Below, in pieces: positions 9,201-14,408 of a stretch of DNA of 15,331 bases (its first letter is position 1; each line of letters opens with the position of its first letter). The notes beneath the pieces were generated by a model. The model made no database searches. It saw only the letters and a list, made by a program, of their open reading frames with translations, and was not told the origin of the DNA. This DNA is from an uncultured Clostridium sp. GTDB taxonomy: Bacteria; Bacillota; Clostridia; Lachnospirales; Anaerotignaceae. The stretch lies in NCBI GenBank assembly GCA_947246775.1, contig CAMXTM010000011.1:1-15331 (forward strand). Direction: 5' to 3'. The position numbers were made by a program, and so were the translations under genes.

Positions 9201-9799
9201 CTTTGGCTTTAGTAGCAACAATAAAAGGTGGCGTGAGTGAGGAAATTGATTTTACAAAACAAATTACAATCAATATTTCTCCAACAGCACCAGTTACAAC
9301 ACCAACAACACCAAATGCACCAGTTACAACGCCAAATACGACACCAAACACAAGTACACCAACTACAACCACACCAGTCAATCCAATGCCAGCAAATACA
9401 ACGCAGGCAACAACAAGACAGGTAGTGTCTGTAGGAACAACACAGGTAGGTACTTCTAGTACACAGTCAGCTAGTAGCACATCACAGGCAAAATCAAATG
9501 TGTACGCTGAAGACACAACAACAATCAGGGGTACAATGAGTAATGCTGATGTCAAAATTGAAACATCTGGACAAAAGAAAGTTGGTATGGGAATTACATT
9601 AAGAGCAGTTTCTAAATCAACACAAAAAGAGTATACCGATGTAGATTGGATAGTAACAGACAAGGGTAGCACAAATGCAGAAATCAAAAATGGTCGCTTG
9701 AGAGCAACAAAAGCAGGTACGGTAACCGTACAGGCAGTTGTATATACTTCAACAGGTGATAGAATGGTATGCTCTACCAACATTACAATTTCAAACTAA
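3272..9799 (+). CDS. Giant secreted SLH-domain cell-surface protein with beta-solenoid and Ig-like domains
   Basis: I chose ATG 3272 over the in-frame ATG 3266 because AAGGAG (3257-3262) is nine bases from 3272 but only three from 3266. The product has 2175 residues; residue numbers below count from the 3266 ATG, so subtract two. A signal peptide (KRGKSR, hydrophobic core, EALAA) is followed by three SLH domains at about 35-82, 91-140 and 152-201, each with a G(T/Y)..G.F.P..(A/D).(S/T)R.E core. These bind pyruvylated wall polymer. Next come a Ser-rich linker (234-260), two related beta-strand-repeat regions (272-468 and 481-692) separated by an Asp-rich stretch, two InlB-B-like repeats (712-798 and 824-907), a series of Ig-like domains to about 1770, an Asn/Thr linker, another Ig-like domain (1870-2006), a Pro/Thr linker and a C-terminal BIG2-like domain (2084-2177). 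There is no LPXTG motif, so anchoring is through SLH. Likely roles are S-layer component or adhesin; the ligand is unknown. Confidence 0.9.
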   Translation: MKRGKSRLLAGLLSMSMVFSVVNAPIEALAATDTSGHWAEASINNWINRGYISGYPDGTFRPNNAISRAEFVTIANKAFGFTSSQGISFSDVKPGYWAYSEIQKGVAAGYVQGDTKGTFRPGSAVSRQEAAVMLARLRGYENDASGADSYTDRWAMANWAAGAIGAVSKNGVMSGYPDGTFRPQRDLTRAEAVASLQKIANSSNSFGNTGTITNSNYNMNNSNSSAPVYVTPSSSSSSSSSSSSSSSSTSSSRNNSSTNTISGTRSSSGRTILDGTRLENRTLTTDLEIPRSVGSQNVTLKNVRMRGTLYVKGGGTITLENCDIATVVMDKKDAVLKNNGSSDVEEVRFEDRGRLDGKGYLNVLIDDDSISEVIIDADVDTLTLDADVDVRLYANANIDTFEITKNADRAKIRVGEDAQVTEMQIYDKVRISGKGKIDTMTVYVSGVHSSIEPRRLIQQDGARKPSFSYQDDDDDDDGGDYDNLTIDEDDEDFDGEGERYDRVKIAAEDVSIKDLTAYDDLIVTSAAGDSTIRIDDVTVKGDVYIEGGGDSSVIFDDCSISGNIYSRKSSSRYDEPVAIKLRDTSVKGDVYVTGDTILESNEKLNKVILNKELSETFRLDAEVANLTINYKNDVQLRGSKTIDNVDVASGLNNVKITMNGGKISTLTTRSPIRIDGTGTIDRLLTNQTNDIGNSITVGSIGEVGDDPSATSYTINSSVSDNSSSYGSISPLGQQTVANGGTMAYTIAANSGYHVSSIVVDGTEVNLESKLYSGYTYTFNNVKANHEIVVAFAKGAGTDGTGSASNGTNNGGDTPDTPSEDGYTITTNVNGSGGGVDHEVVKVKEGEEGTVTFTAEKDYHISDITIDGTTSLRKINESGGIYKEVKYTFKNVIRDHTISATFAAGAGTTVTSISSDEEDKPDVKPSGYKYEITTMLADIHGKKLTQDEATGRYYCLAGDTVQLIMSKLETNDPNEDYLTTKWAIVNNTTDMRMELAQAENSTLGLLTTTANNGHAVMLRVEVFDTSKSNISAAVYQSDVIELHVDVPMEDLMLSNSDELYCQGYEYILSPQNFSYIPAEATAANDRQNIEWTIVGEHINDVDLQTKKEVRIAQKDTGNGSTVPSLLVEQSQRETENSNQIRQITQPIGYVDILATIPNGEGKMKEFEKKFRIQFIGSKVIPVIALRLNNDDKTETVEGITDLNLSDIRAEIVPSDATYKQIEWRVASQEGVAQNNIGEVEKSGNYLTKLVTTGYPGVIKLRPFITNGAGAGETFDPDIDSEEVTVTVKVVEPTVQMNPVVAESGTDIGDTIILSAQVTNANRTPYTAITGWQKTYKENPKENEWKDIDLVTDLDGVESPDDNGVYRVGYEVISDDLNAGDNYTPKKVYFRAIVACDKDYDPKAESQDTTKNLVPSNVVSVECKAQELVFPTTTVSGGKITTDRDGVRTITGYDTVKLPTIPNADITWTMTPADSEVAKIENGNLILYGKPNGTGAEPQRFTLTAQVNKNGMDKGTTSFEISNTSVIVSSKDSSIAVRNAATTDITSAKPGSKIYLTEMTVLPKTAYYNAPVFTDANKLTWQMGTEIKKENGIDVIQDPEILNLTPDANGNYEYTIPDDAEGTLYFSAVWKNGGRIAATTSIPKAVKINTYIPVTGIDFSDTAMGDLQPVSDKAYSYTISKEAYAQNDLIISLGLAKILPTNASVKDKQETQIEWSARIPNEIAAFDEQYNLKIAQNDPTVGNVGGTIIATAVVKDGLREGDDFVARLTITVEKTEPVPEKTSTQTTAAKAPSRVTASKPIATVNDVPEESKTDTTNNNTSNVTDNNVTNNNTSNTTDNNVTNNNASNTTDNNTNNVVDNKQETTGVPDANGFVPVSDISFSDVIGLQATAQPNVYHVTSNKSQDTVVNLGEFINEVSGARAGIKVLPTNATNQTVTWSVGRGTSVVPSTMSNTTFITGICRLNKETGTLKIEKNVTATLALVATIKGGVSEEIDFTKQITINISPTAPVTTPTTPNAPVTTPNTTPNTSTPTTTTPVNPMPANTTQATTRQVVSVGTTQVGTSSTQSASSTSQAKSNVYAEDTTTIRGTMSNADVKIETSGQKKVGMGITLRAVSKSTQKEYTDVDWIVTDKGSTNAEIKNGRLRATKAGTVTVQAVVYTSTGDRMVCSTNITISN
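3968..4028 (+). repeat. AGTTCT/AGTTCC hexanucleotide microsatellite coding for poly-Ser
   Basis: Units of AGTTCT or AGTTCC repeat about ten times in frame, broken once by CTCAAC, and encode a run of about 17 serines plus a further Ser/Thr stretch. It forms the flexible linker between the SLH anchor and the first beta-strand-repeat region. Hexamer units keep the frame, so slippage would change linker length without breaking the gene. Confidence 0.85.
8711..8827 (+). repeat. Three 39-bp tandem repeats coding for an Asn/Thr-rich linker
   Basis: Units at 8711-8749, 8750-8788 and 8789-8827 encode TNNNTSNVTDNNV, TNNNTSNTTDNNV and TNNNASNTTDNNT. A degenerate partial unit (NNVVDN) follows. The units differ at only a few bases, which suggests recent expansion. 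The segment is a low-complexity spacer between two Ig-like domains of the surface protein. Confidence 0.85.
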
Positions 9800-9807
9800 T
9801 CAAAAAA

Positions 9808-9838
9808 AGAACCTCCTACAATATTGTGGGAGGTTTTT
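9808..9838 (+). terminator. Rho-independent terminator after the surface protein gene
   Basis: AACCTCCTACAAT (9810-9822) is followed directly by ATTGTGGGAGGTT (9823-9835). The 13-position palindrome has one wobble and a minimal loop, is preceded by an A run and ends in a T run (9834-9838). It starts 11 bases after the stop codon, so the surface protein gene is very probably monocistronic. Confidence 0.93.
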
Positions 9839-9840
9839 AA

Positions 9841-9869
9841 TTGACAGAAATAGGTTAATATGATATTTT
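9841..9869 (+). promoter_or_regulatory. Possible distal promoter upstream of argC
   Basis: A perfect TTGACA (9841-9846) lies 17 bp from TATTTT (9864-9869), a weak -10 box. The T run of the preceding terminator ends next to the -35 box. If used, it would add about 245 bases of leader to the arginine transcript. I see no T-box motif and no recognisable riboswitch in 9870-9970, and no coding frame with a ribosome binding site. Confidence 0.3.
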
Positions 9870-9980
9870 GTAGCGAAACGGGAAGAATTGCCAAAATTTT
9901 ATGTAGTAAAATGGGATTTTTGGGTAACATTACAATAAGCAAATGAGGTAAAATAAAAAGGAAATGTTTAAAGATTATAT

Positions 9981-10001
9981 TTATTCATATTATATGCATA
10001 A
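9981..10001. promoter_or_regulatory. ARG-box-like imperfect palindrome (distal)
   Basis: TTATTCATA (9981-9989) and TATGCATAA (9993-10001) are inverted repeats with one mismatch around TTA. An AT-rich site built on TTATTCA / TGAATAA half-sites resembles operators of the ArgR/AhrC arginine repressor, and it lies about 120 bases upstream of argC. The core recurs in opposite orientation at 10062-10077. Binding by ArgR is inferred. Confidence 0.45.
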
Positions 10002-10060
10002 ATAGGAATGGTTTTTTATAAATTGTTTTCATAAAGTTTTGAAAAATAATCTGTTTTTAC

Positions 10061-10089
10061 TTGCATAATATGAATAACTTATGTATAAT
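10061..10089 (+). promoter_or_regulatory. Arginine-cluster promoter overlapping an ARG-box-like operator
   Basis: TTGCAT (10061-10066) and a perfect TATAAT (10084-10089) are 17 bp apart. The sequence TGCATAATATGAATAA (10062-10077) covers the -35 box and the spacer. Apart from two bases, it is the reverse complement of the core at 9981-9998. A repressor bound here would block RNA polymerase, and the upstream copy could hold a second hexamer face or loop. This fits arginine-dependent repression, which is known for such clusters in Firmicutes; the regulator itself is not in the window. Confidence 0.6.
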
Positions 10090-10118
10090 TATAACATTAT
10101 AGAACGGAGGAATGAATT

Positions 10119-11158
10119 ATGATAAAAGCAGGCGTCATTGGCGCAACAGGATATGCAGGAAATGAATTAGTAAGATTATTGATGCAGCACCCAGAAGTAG
10201 AATTAAAAACACTTCTCAAAGATATATTGGAAAAGAATTTAATGAGGTATATGAAAACTATAGAGAGATTAACACTTTAGTCTGTCATGAAGAAGATATC
10301 GAAGCAATGGCAGAAGAATGTGATGTTGTATTTTTGGCACTACCACATGGTGTAGCAGCAAAAAAAGTGACAGCAGAAATTTTGCAAAAAACAGTGATAA
10401 TTGATTTTGGCGCAGATTTTAGATTGCAGGACGTAAAGGACTATGAACAATGGTATGGTTTGCCACACGAGGGCAAAGATTTGCTCAAGCAAGCAGTTTA
10501 CGGCTTATGTGAAGTAAACAGAGAAAAAATAAAAGGCGCAAAATTAATAGCTAATCCAGGTTGTTATACGACTTGTAGTATTTTGTCACTCATACCATTA
10601 CTATCAGAAAAATTGGTAGATACCAAAAGTATTATTATTGATGCAAAATCAGGCGTCAGCGGAGCAGGTAGAGGGCTTGTGACAGGCAGTTTATACTGTG
10701 AGGCAAACGAAAGCATCAAAGCATATAAAGTAGCGAGCCACAGACATACACCAGAAATTGAAGAACAGCTTTCTTATATCGCAGGGGAAAAAATAACACT
10801 TTCCTTTACACCACATTTAACACCTATGAATCGGGGTATTCTTGCGACTTGCTATGCTACTGTAAAAGAGGGCGTAACAGAGGAAGTAGTCAGAAAAGCA
10901 TATGAAAAATGGTATGGAAAAGAATATTTTGTCAGAATTACAAAAGAAGGTGTTTTCCCAGAAACAAGATGGGTAAAAGGGTCTAATTTTGTTGATATTG
11001 GTTTTACAGTAGATGAAAGAACAAAAAGGATTATTGTAATAGGTGCGATAGACAATTTAGTAAAGGGAGCAGCGGGACAGGCAGTACAAAACATGAACAT
11101 TGTATTTGGTTTGAAAGAGGACACAGGACTTTGCCAGCCTCCTATTTTCCCAGCTTAA
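10119..11158 (+). pseudogene. argC: N-acetyl-gamma-glutamyl-phosphate reductase, apparent frameshift
   Basis: ATG 10119 follows GGAGG (10106-10110) by eight bases. The frame reads MIKAGVIGATGYAGNELVRL, the Rossmann GxxGxxG start of ArgC, to about residue 29, then stops at TAG 10278. The rest of ArgC continues in the -1 frame: TSQRYIGKEFNEVYENYR, FLALPHG, then NPGCYTT with the catalytic Cys, through to TAA 11156-11158. Adding one base near the A5 run at 10205-10209 restores 346 residues, the normal family length, and places the Cys at 149. ArgC reduces N-acetylglutamyl phosphate to the semialdehyde with NADPH. The internal ATG 10307 would give a product lacking the NADPH site. Both halves are well conserved, so the lesion is either very recent or a sequencing or assembly error in the homopolymer. 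It is the first gene of the arginine cluster. Confidence 0.85.
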
Positions 11159-11168
11159 AACTAGAATT

Positions 11169-11283
11169 TTAAGGGCGTTGCCCTTAACAACCCACTTCTT
11201 TCTTGAAAGAAAGAAGCAAAGAACTTTTATGCGAAACTAGCGTTTCGCTGTTAAGGAAACTTCGTTACACTACGTTTCCTTAA
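11169..11283. repeat. Modular hairpin repeat element, copy 2
   Basis: This copy lies between argC and the first argJ. Module 1 is TTAAGGGC / GCCCTTAA (11169-11176 / 11180-11187), 8 bp with a 3-nt loop. Module 2 is CTTCTTTCTT / AAGAAAGAAG (11195-11204 / 11207-11216), 10 bp around GA. An extra hairpin, GCGAAAC / GTTTCGC (11231-11237 / 11242-11248), absent from copy 1, comes next. Module 3 is TTAAGGAAAC / GTTTCCTTAA (11251-11260 / 11274-11283), with a 13-nt loop ending CTAC. Module geometry matches 261-350, although most stem bases differ. No T run follows the stems, so these are not ordinary terminators, but they could attenuate or stabilise the arg mRNA. Confidence 0.75.
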
Positions 11284-11382
11284 AAAGAAATTGATTTTGT
11301 AAAAAAGTGGGTAAAAAAGCTAAAAAATAGTTTTTTCGATAGAGAAGTGCGTAAAATCTTCAATAAAAGGAGGGGACGCTTT

Positions 11383-12633
11383 GTGAGGATTATTGATGGA
11401 GGGATTACAGCAGCAAAAGGATTTTGGGCGACAGGCGCACACATAGGCATTAAAAAAATAAAAAAAGATTTGTCGCTTTTATATAGTGAAAAGCCAGCCG
11501 TTGTGGCGGGTATGTTTACGCAAAATATTGTGCGGGCTGCGCCAGTAGTAAGAAATGAACAAATGGTAAAAAGTGGAAAGTTAATCAAGGGGCTTGTTAC
11601 AATCAGTGGCAATGCCAATGCCTGTACAGGGGAGCAAGGCATATTAGACAATCAAAAAATGGCTGATGTTTATGCGGAAACGCTACAATTAAACGCAGAT
11701 GAAATATTGACAGTAAACGCAGATGAAATATTGACAGCGGCAACGGGTATTATTGGCAAACAAATGCCAATTGATGTAATTGAAAAAGGGATACGAGAAG
11801 TAGCACCATTTTTAAAAAGAGATAGAGAGAGCGCAAGAGAAGCCGCAAAGGGGATTATTACAACAGATACTTTTTTAAAGGAAGTAGCGGTAGAATTAGA
11901 ACTTGGTGGAAAAACGGTGACAATAGGTGCTATGGCAAAGGGCAGCGGTATGATTCACCCAAATATGGCGACAGTGCTTGCTTTTTTGGCAACAGATGCA
12001 GTAATTTCTCAAGAATTGCTGCAAAAGGCATTAGCGGACGCAGTAGAAATTACGTATAATATGATTTCTGTAGATGGTGCGGTAAGTACCAATGATATGG
12101 CATTGCTTTTGGCGAATGGTATGGCGGAAAATGAACCAATTACAGAATATAGTGAGGATTATAATAAGTTTAAAGATGCCATTTTGTATATTAACCAAAA
12201 ATTAGCAATCCAAGTGATTCATGATGGCGAGGGCGCAAGTAAATTGATTGCCGCAGCGGTAACAGGAGCAAAAACCAAGCAAGACGCTAGAAAATTGGCA
12301 AAGGCAATTATCAATGACAATCTAGTCAAAACGGCGATGTATGGCGAAGACGCTAATTGGGGACGTATTTTAGCTGCAATGGGCGGTTCTGGGGGATTTT
12401 TTAATCCAGAAAGAGTTGAAATTGCCTTTCAAAATGAAAAGGGCTATTTGTCGCTGATGGAGCAGGGGCAGCCGATTGCTTTTGATGAGGGAAAAGCATT
12501 GGAAATCTTAGCCGAAAGGGATATTATTATACACATTACCCTGCACGATGGCACAGAAGAAGCGATTGCTTGGGGTTGTGACTTGGGGCATGAGTACATC
12601 AGAATTAACGGAGAGTATCGCTTGAGAACATAA
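11383..12633 (+). CDS. argJ: ArgJ-family ornithine acetyltransferase, divergent paralogue 1
   Basis: The start is GTG 11383, nine bases after AGGAGG (11368-11373). An in-frame GTG at 11347 would add 12 unconserved residues and has no ribosome binding site. The 416-residue product belongs to ArgJ, which transfers acetyl from N-acetylornithine to glutamate and may also use acetyl-CoA. ArgJ is made as a precursor that cleaves itself before a Thr. That site is present: MAKGSGMIHPNMAT with Thr197 as expected nucleophile. GNANACTG, EGASK and DANWGR are also present. Several motifs depart from the usual family form and from the second argJ: VTISG for VVNSG, SVDGAVSTNDM for SVDGDTSTNDT, and GGSGG for GYSG. 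There is also an eight-residue duplication next to the TAATG oxyanion-hole region. It may be active, specialised or decaying; the family call is certain. Confidence 0.9.
   Translation: MRIIDGGITAAKGFWATGAHIGIKKIKKDLSLLYSEKPAVVAGMFTQNIVRAAPVVRNEQMVKSGKLIKGLVTISGNANACTGEQGILDNQKMADVYAETLQLNADEILTVNADEILTAATGIIGKQMPIDVIEKGIREVAPFLKRDRESAREAAKGIITTDTFLKEVAVELELGGKTVTIGAMAKGSGMIHPNMATVLAFLATDAVISQELLQKALADAVEITYNMISVDGAVSTNDMALLLANGMAENEPITEYSEDYNKFKDAILYINQKLAIQVIHDGEGASKLIAAAVTGAKTKQDARKLAKAIINDNLVKTAMYGEDANWGRILAAMGGSGGFFNPERVEIAFQNEKGYLSLMEQGQPIAFDEGKALEILAERDIIIHITLHDGTEEAIAWGCDLGHEYIRINGEYRLRT
11690..11736 (+). repeat. 24-bp in-frame tandem duplication within argJ paralogue 1
   Basis: A 23-base sequence at 11690-11712 recurs at 11714-11736, a period of 24 bases. 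It encodes NADEILTV followed by NADEILTA. The second argJ has a single version of this segment (GQEQVLTA), so the duplication is specific to this copy. It adds eight residues immediately before the conserved (S/A)TG oxyanion-hole motif. Confidence 0.92.
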
Positions 12634-12648
12634 GGCAAAGTGGTTACG

Positions 12649-13026
12649 ATGCAAAATAAATATTTTAAAGTATTTTTTGGCTTGGATATGGCACTTCATA
12701 GTATGATTTTGCTTTGTGTGGCATTTATGATATATCAAGCGGATTATTATAAGTCTTTTGCGGGCTTTGGCTCTCTGCTTATGTTGTTGGTGCTAGTACC
12801 TTATTTTGTGGTATTAGCTTGTGCTATGATATTTTTGCTGTTGTTTATGATATGGAAAAAAAGAATCGTATTGATGATTGCATTAGTTTTACAAATGCTT
12901 TGTTCGCTGTTATGGCTGTTTGTGGCACATTTATTGCATTCGGCTGTTTCGGTATTTGAATTGGTCATGATATTGCAAATTATAATGATAATTGCGTTAT
13001 TCTTGTTTTTATGGGAAAAAGAGTAG
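12649..13026 (+). CDS. Small four-helix membrane protein of unknown function
   Basis: I do not recognise this family. The 125-residue product has four hydrophobic segments, roughly residues 8-27, 35-62, 66-88 and 96-118. Between the second and third lies a short basic segment, WKKR, and the protein ends with the charged tail WEKE. It has no signal peptide, no conserved catalytic motif and no Cys pairs. The start is uncertain: ATG 12649 follows AAAGTGG (12637-12643) by five bases, while GTG 12640 is also in frame. The gene begins within 16 bases of the end of argJ copy 1 and ends 28 bases before argJ copy 2, so it is almost certainly co-transcribed with them. A link to arginine metabolism rests on position alone. 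Confidence 0.7.
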   Translation: MQNKYFKVFFGLDMALHSMILLCVAFMIYQADYYKSFAGFGSLLMLLVLVPYFVVLACAMIFLLLFMIWKKRIVLMIALVLQMLCSLLWLFVAHLLHSAVSVFELVMILQIIMIIALFLFLWEKE

Positions 13027-13054
13027 TAAAATAGAGGAATTAGGAGGAAAAAAA

Positions 13055-14275
13055 GTGAAAGAGAAAAAAGGCGGTGTAACCACAGCAAAAGGATACAAAG
13101 CAACAGGTGGTGCAGTAGGCATTAAAGAGGGCATTAAGGATATGGCGATTGTAGTAAGTGATGTGCCAGCGGTAGCAGTAGGCGCATTTACAACCAATGT
13201 CGTAAAAGCAACTTCTGTATTGCGTAATATGGAAATTATGGAACAAAAACAAAAGATAAAAGGTATTGTAGTCAATAGCGGTAATGCCAATGCCTGCACA
13301 GGAGTAGAGGGCGAAAAAGCAAATCAAGAAATGGCGCAAGAACTTGCAAACTGTTTACAGGTAGGACAGGAACAAGTATTAACTGCATCAACTGGTGTTA
13401 TTGGGGCAACTTTTCCAATTGAAAAAGTAAAAAATGGGATTCGTATGCTGTTTCCAAAGATTGGGGATAGTTTAGAAGATGGACATCTTGCTGCTGAGGG
13501 AATTATGACAACAGATACTTATTCCAAAGAAGTCGCTGTAGAGGTAGAAATTGGTGGAAAAACCGTAACAATAGGCGGTATGGCAAAGGGCAGCGGTATG
13601 ATTCACCCAAATATGGCAACGATGCTTGCTTTTATTACAAGTGATGTGTGCATCAAAAGAGAATTGCTTGACGAAATCTTAAAAGAGAGCATACAGACAA
13701 GTTATAATATGGTGTCTGTAGATGGGGATACGAGTACCAATGATACTGTAGTTGTTTTGGCAAATGGGCTTGCAGGAAATGCGGAAATTGCAGAAAAAAA
13801 TGCAGATTATAAAACATTCAAAGAGGCATTACACTATGTCAATACAAAATTAGCAAAGGATTTAGTAAGAGATGGCGAGGGCGCTACAAAATTTATAGAG
13901 GTTAGCGTAGCTGGCGCAAAAACAGAGCAAGACGCAAAAACCATAGCAAAATCTGTTGTAACTTCTAATTTAGTAAAGACAGCAATGTATGGTGCAGATG
14001 CCAACTGGGGCAGAGTGCTGTGTGCAATGGGATATTCTGGCGTAACTTTTGATACCAAAAAAGTAGACATTATTTATCATAGTGCCAAAGGTAGTATTGA
14101 CTTGATGACACAAGGCAGCCCAATTGTATTTGATGAGGAAAAAGCGGCAGAAATTTTGAGCGAAAAAGAAATTACAGTAGAAATTAAAATACAAGAGGGA
14201 AAGGAAAAGGCAGTTGCTTGGGGCTGTGATTTAAGCCACGAATATGTTAGCATCAATGGAGATTATCGTTCTTAA
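13055..14275 (+). CDS. argJ: Glutamate/ornithine N-acetyltransferase (ArgJ), canonical paralogue 2
   Basis: GTG 13055 lies seven bases after AGGAGG (13042-13047). A longer in-frame start at 12992 would overlap the upstream membrane protein gene and add unconserved residues. The 406-residue protein has the full ArgJ motif set: VVNSGNANACTG, LTASTGVIG (oxyanion hole), MAKGSGMIHPNMAT with cleavage expected before Thr189, SVDGDTSTNDT, EGATK, GADANWGRVLCAMGYSG, and a HEYVSINGDYR C-terminus. It recycles acetyl from N-acetylornithine to glutamate. Whether it also has acetylglutamate synthase activity cannot be read from sequence alone. It is clearly paralogous to argJ copy 1 and closer to the family norm, so this is probably the main enzyme of the cluster. 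Confidence 0.95.
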   Translation: MKEKKGGVTTAKGYKATGGAVGIKEGIKDMAIVVSDVPAVAVGAFTTNVVKATSVLRNMEIMEQKQKIKGIVVNSGNANACTGVEGEKANQEMAQELANCLQVGQEQVLTASTGVIGATFPIEKVKNGIRMLFPKIGDSLEDGHLAAEGIMTTDTYSKEVAVEVEIGGKTVTIGGMAKGSGMIHPNMATMLAFITSDVCIKRELLDEILKESIQTSYNMVSVDGDTSTNDTVVVLANGLAGNAEIAEKNADYKTFKEALHYVNTKLAKDLVRDGEGATKFIEVSVAGAKTEQDAKTIAKSVVTSNLVKTAMYGADANWGRVLCAMGYSGVTFDTKKVDIIYHSAKGSIDLMTQGSPIVFDEEKAAEILSEKEITVEIKIQEGKEKAVAWGCDLSHEYVSINGDYRS

Positions 14276-14277
14276 TG

Positions 14278-14286
14278 TGGTATAAT
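14278..14286 (+). promoter_or_regulatory. Possible extended -10 promoter before the small ORF and argB
   Basis: TGG directly precedes a perfect TATAAT (14281-14286), forming TGnTATAAT just after the argJ stop codon. There is no good -35 box at 16-18 bp. It might provide an internal promoter for the argB end of the cluster; the evidence is one motif only. Confidence 0.3.
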
Positions 14287-14306
14287 TAGGAAAGGATATT
14301 AAAAAA

Positions 14307-14408
14307 GTGGTGTTGTATCCGCCTATAAAGAAATCACAGGAAAAGAAAGAAAAAGAGGATAGTATTTTAGAAAAAGAAGCTGCTGAAGCAGAAAAAAATA
14401 AGAAATAA
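14307..14408 (+). CDS. Possible 33-residue charged peptide between argJ and argB
   Basis: A short frame opens with GTG 14307 (or GTG 14310), about ten bases after AGGAAAGGA (14288-14296), and ends with TAA at 14406-14408. The peptide begins VVLYPPIKKSQ and is otherwise almost all Lys, Glu, Asp and Ala, likely a single charged helix. I do not recognise it. It is 26 bases before argB. A chance frame in an A-rich spacer would give similar composition, so confidence is low. The ribosome binding site is the main reason to list it. Confidence 0.35.
   Translation: MVLYPPIKKSQEKKEKEDSILEKEAAEAEKNKK

Noticed and set aside
9064..9783. Antisense open frame of 239 codons at the end of the surface protein gene
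   Set aside because: It is hydrophobic and low-complexity because it mirrors Thr/Pro-rich codons; there is no start signal and it is fully covered by the + strand gene.
9870..10060. T-box or riboswitch upstream of argC
   Set aside because: No AGGGTGGnACCGCG-type T-box motif and no terminator/antiterminator pair can be seen. The only structured features are AT-rich palindromes that fit repressor sites.
10200..10215. Programmed -1 frameshifting in argC
   Set aside because: The A5 run is not in an X-XXY-YYZ context in the reading frame, no strong downstream pseudoknot or stem is evident, and ArgC is not known to use recoding. A mutation or sequence error is simpler.
11169..11216. Intrinsic terminator between argC and argJ
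   Set aside because: The stems are strong but none is followed by a T run on the + strand, so ordinary termination is unlikely.
11347..11382. Upstream GTG start for argJ copy 1
   Set aside because: It lacks a ribosome binding site and adds residues without family similarity, while GTG 11383 has AGGAGG nine bases upstream and begins at the conserved ArgJ N-terminus.
12992..13054. Upstream ATG start for argJ copy 2, overlapping the membrane protein gene
   Set aside because: GTG 13055 has a strong ribosome binding site seven bases upstream, and the extra 21 residues are not conserved in ArgJ.
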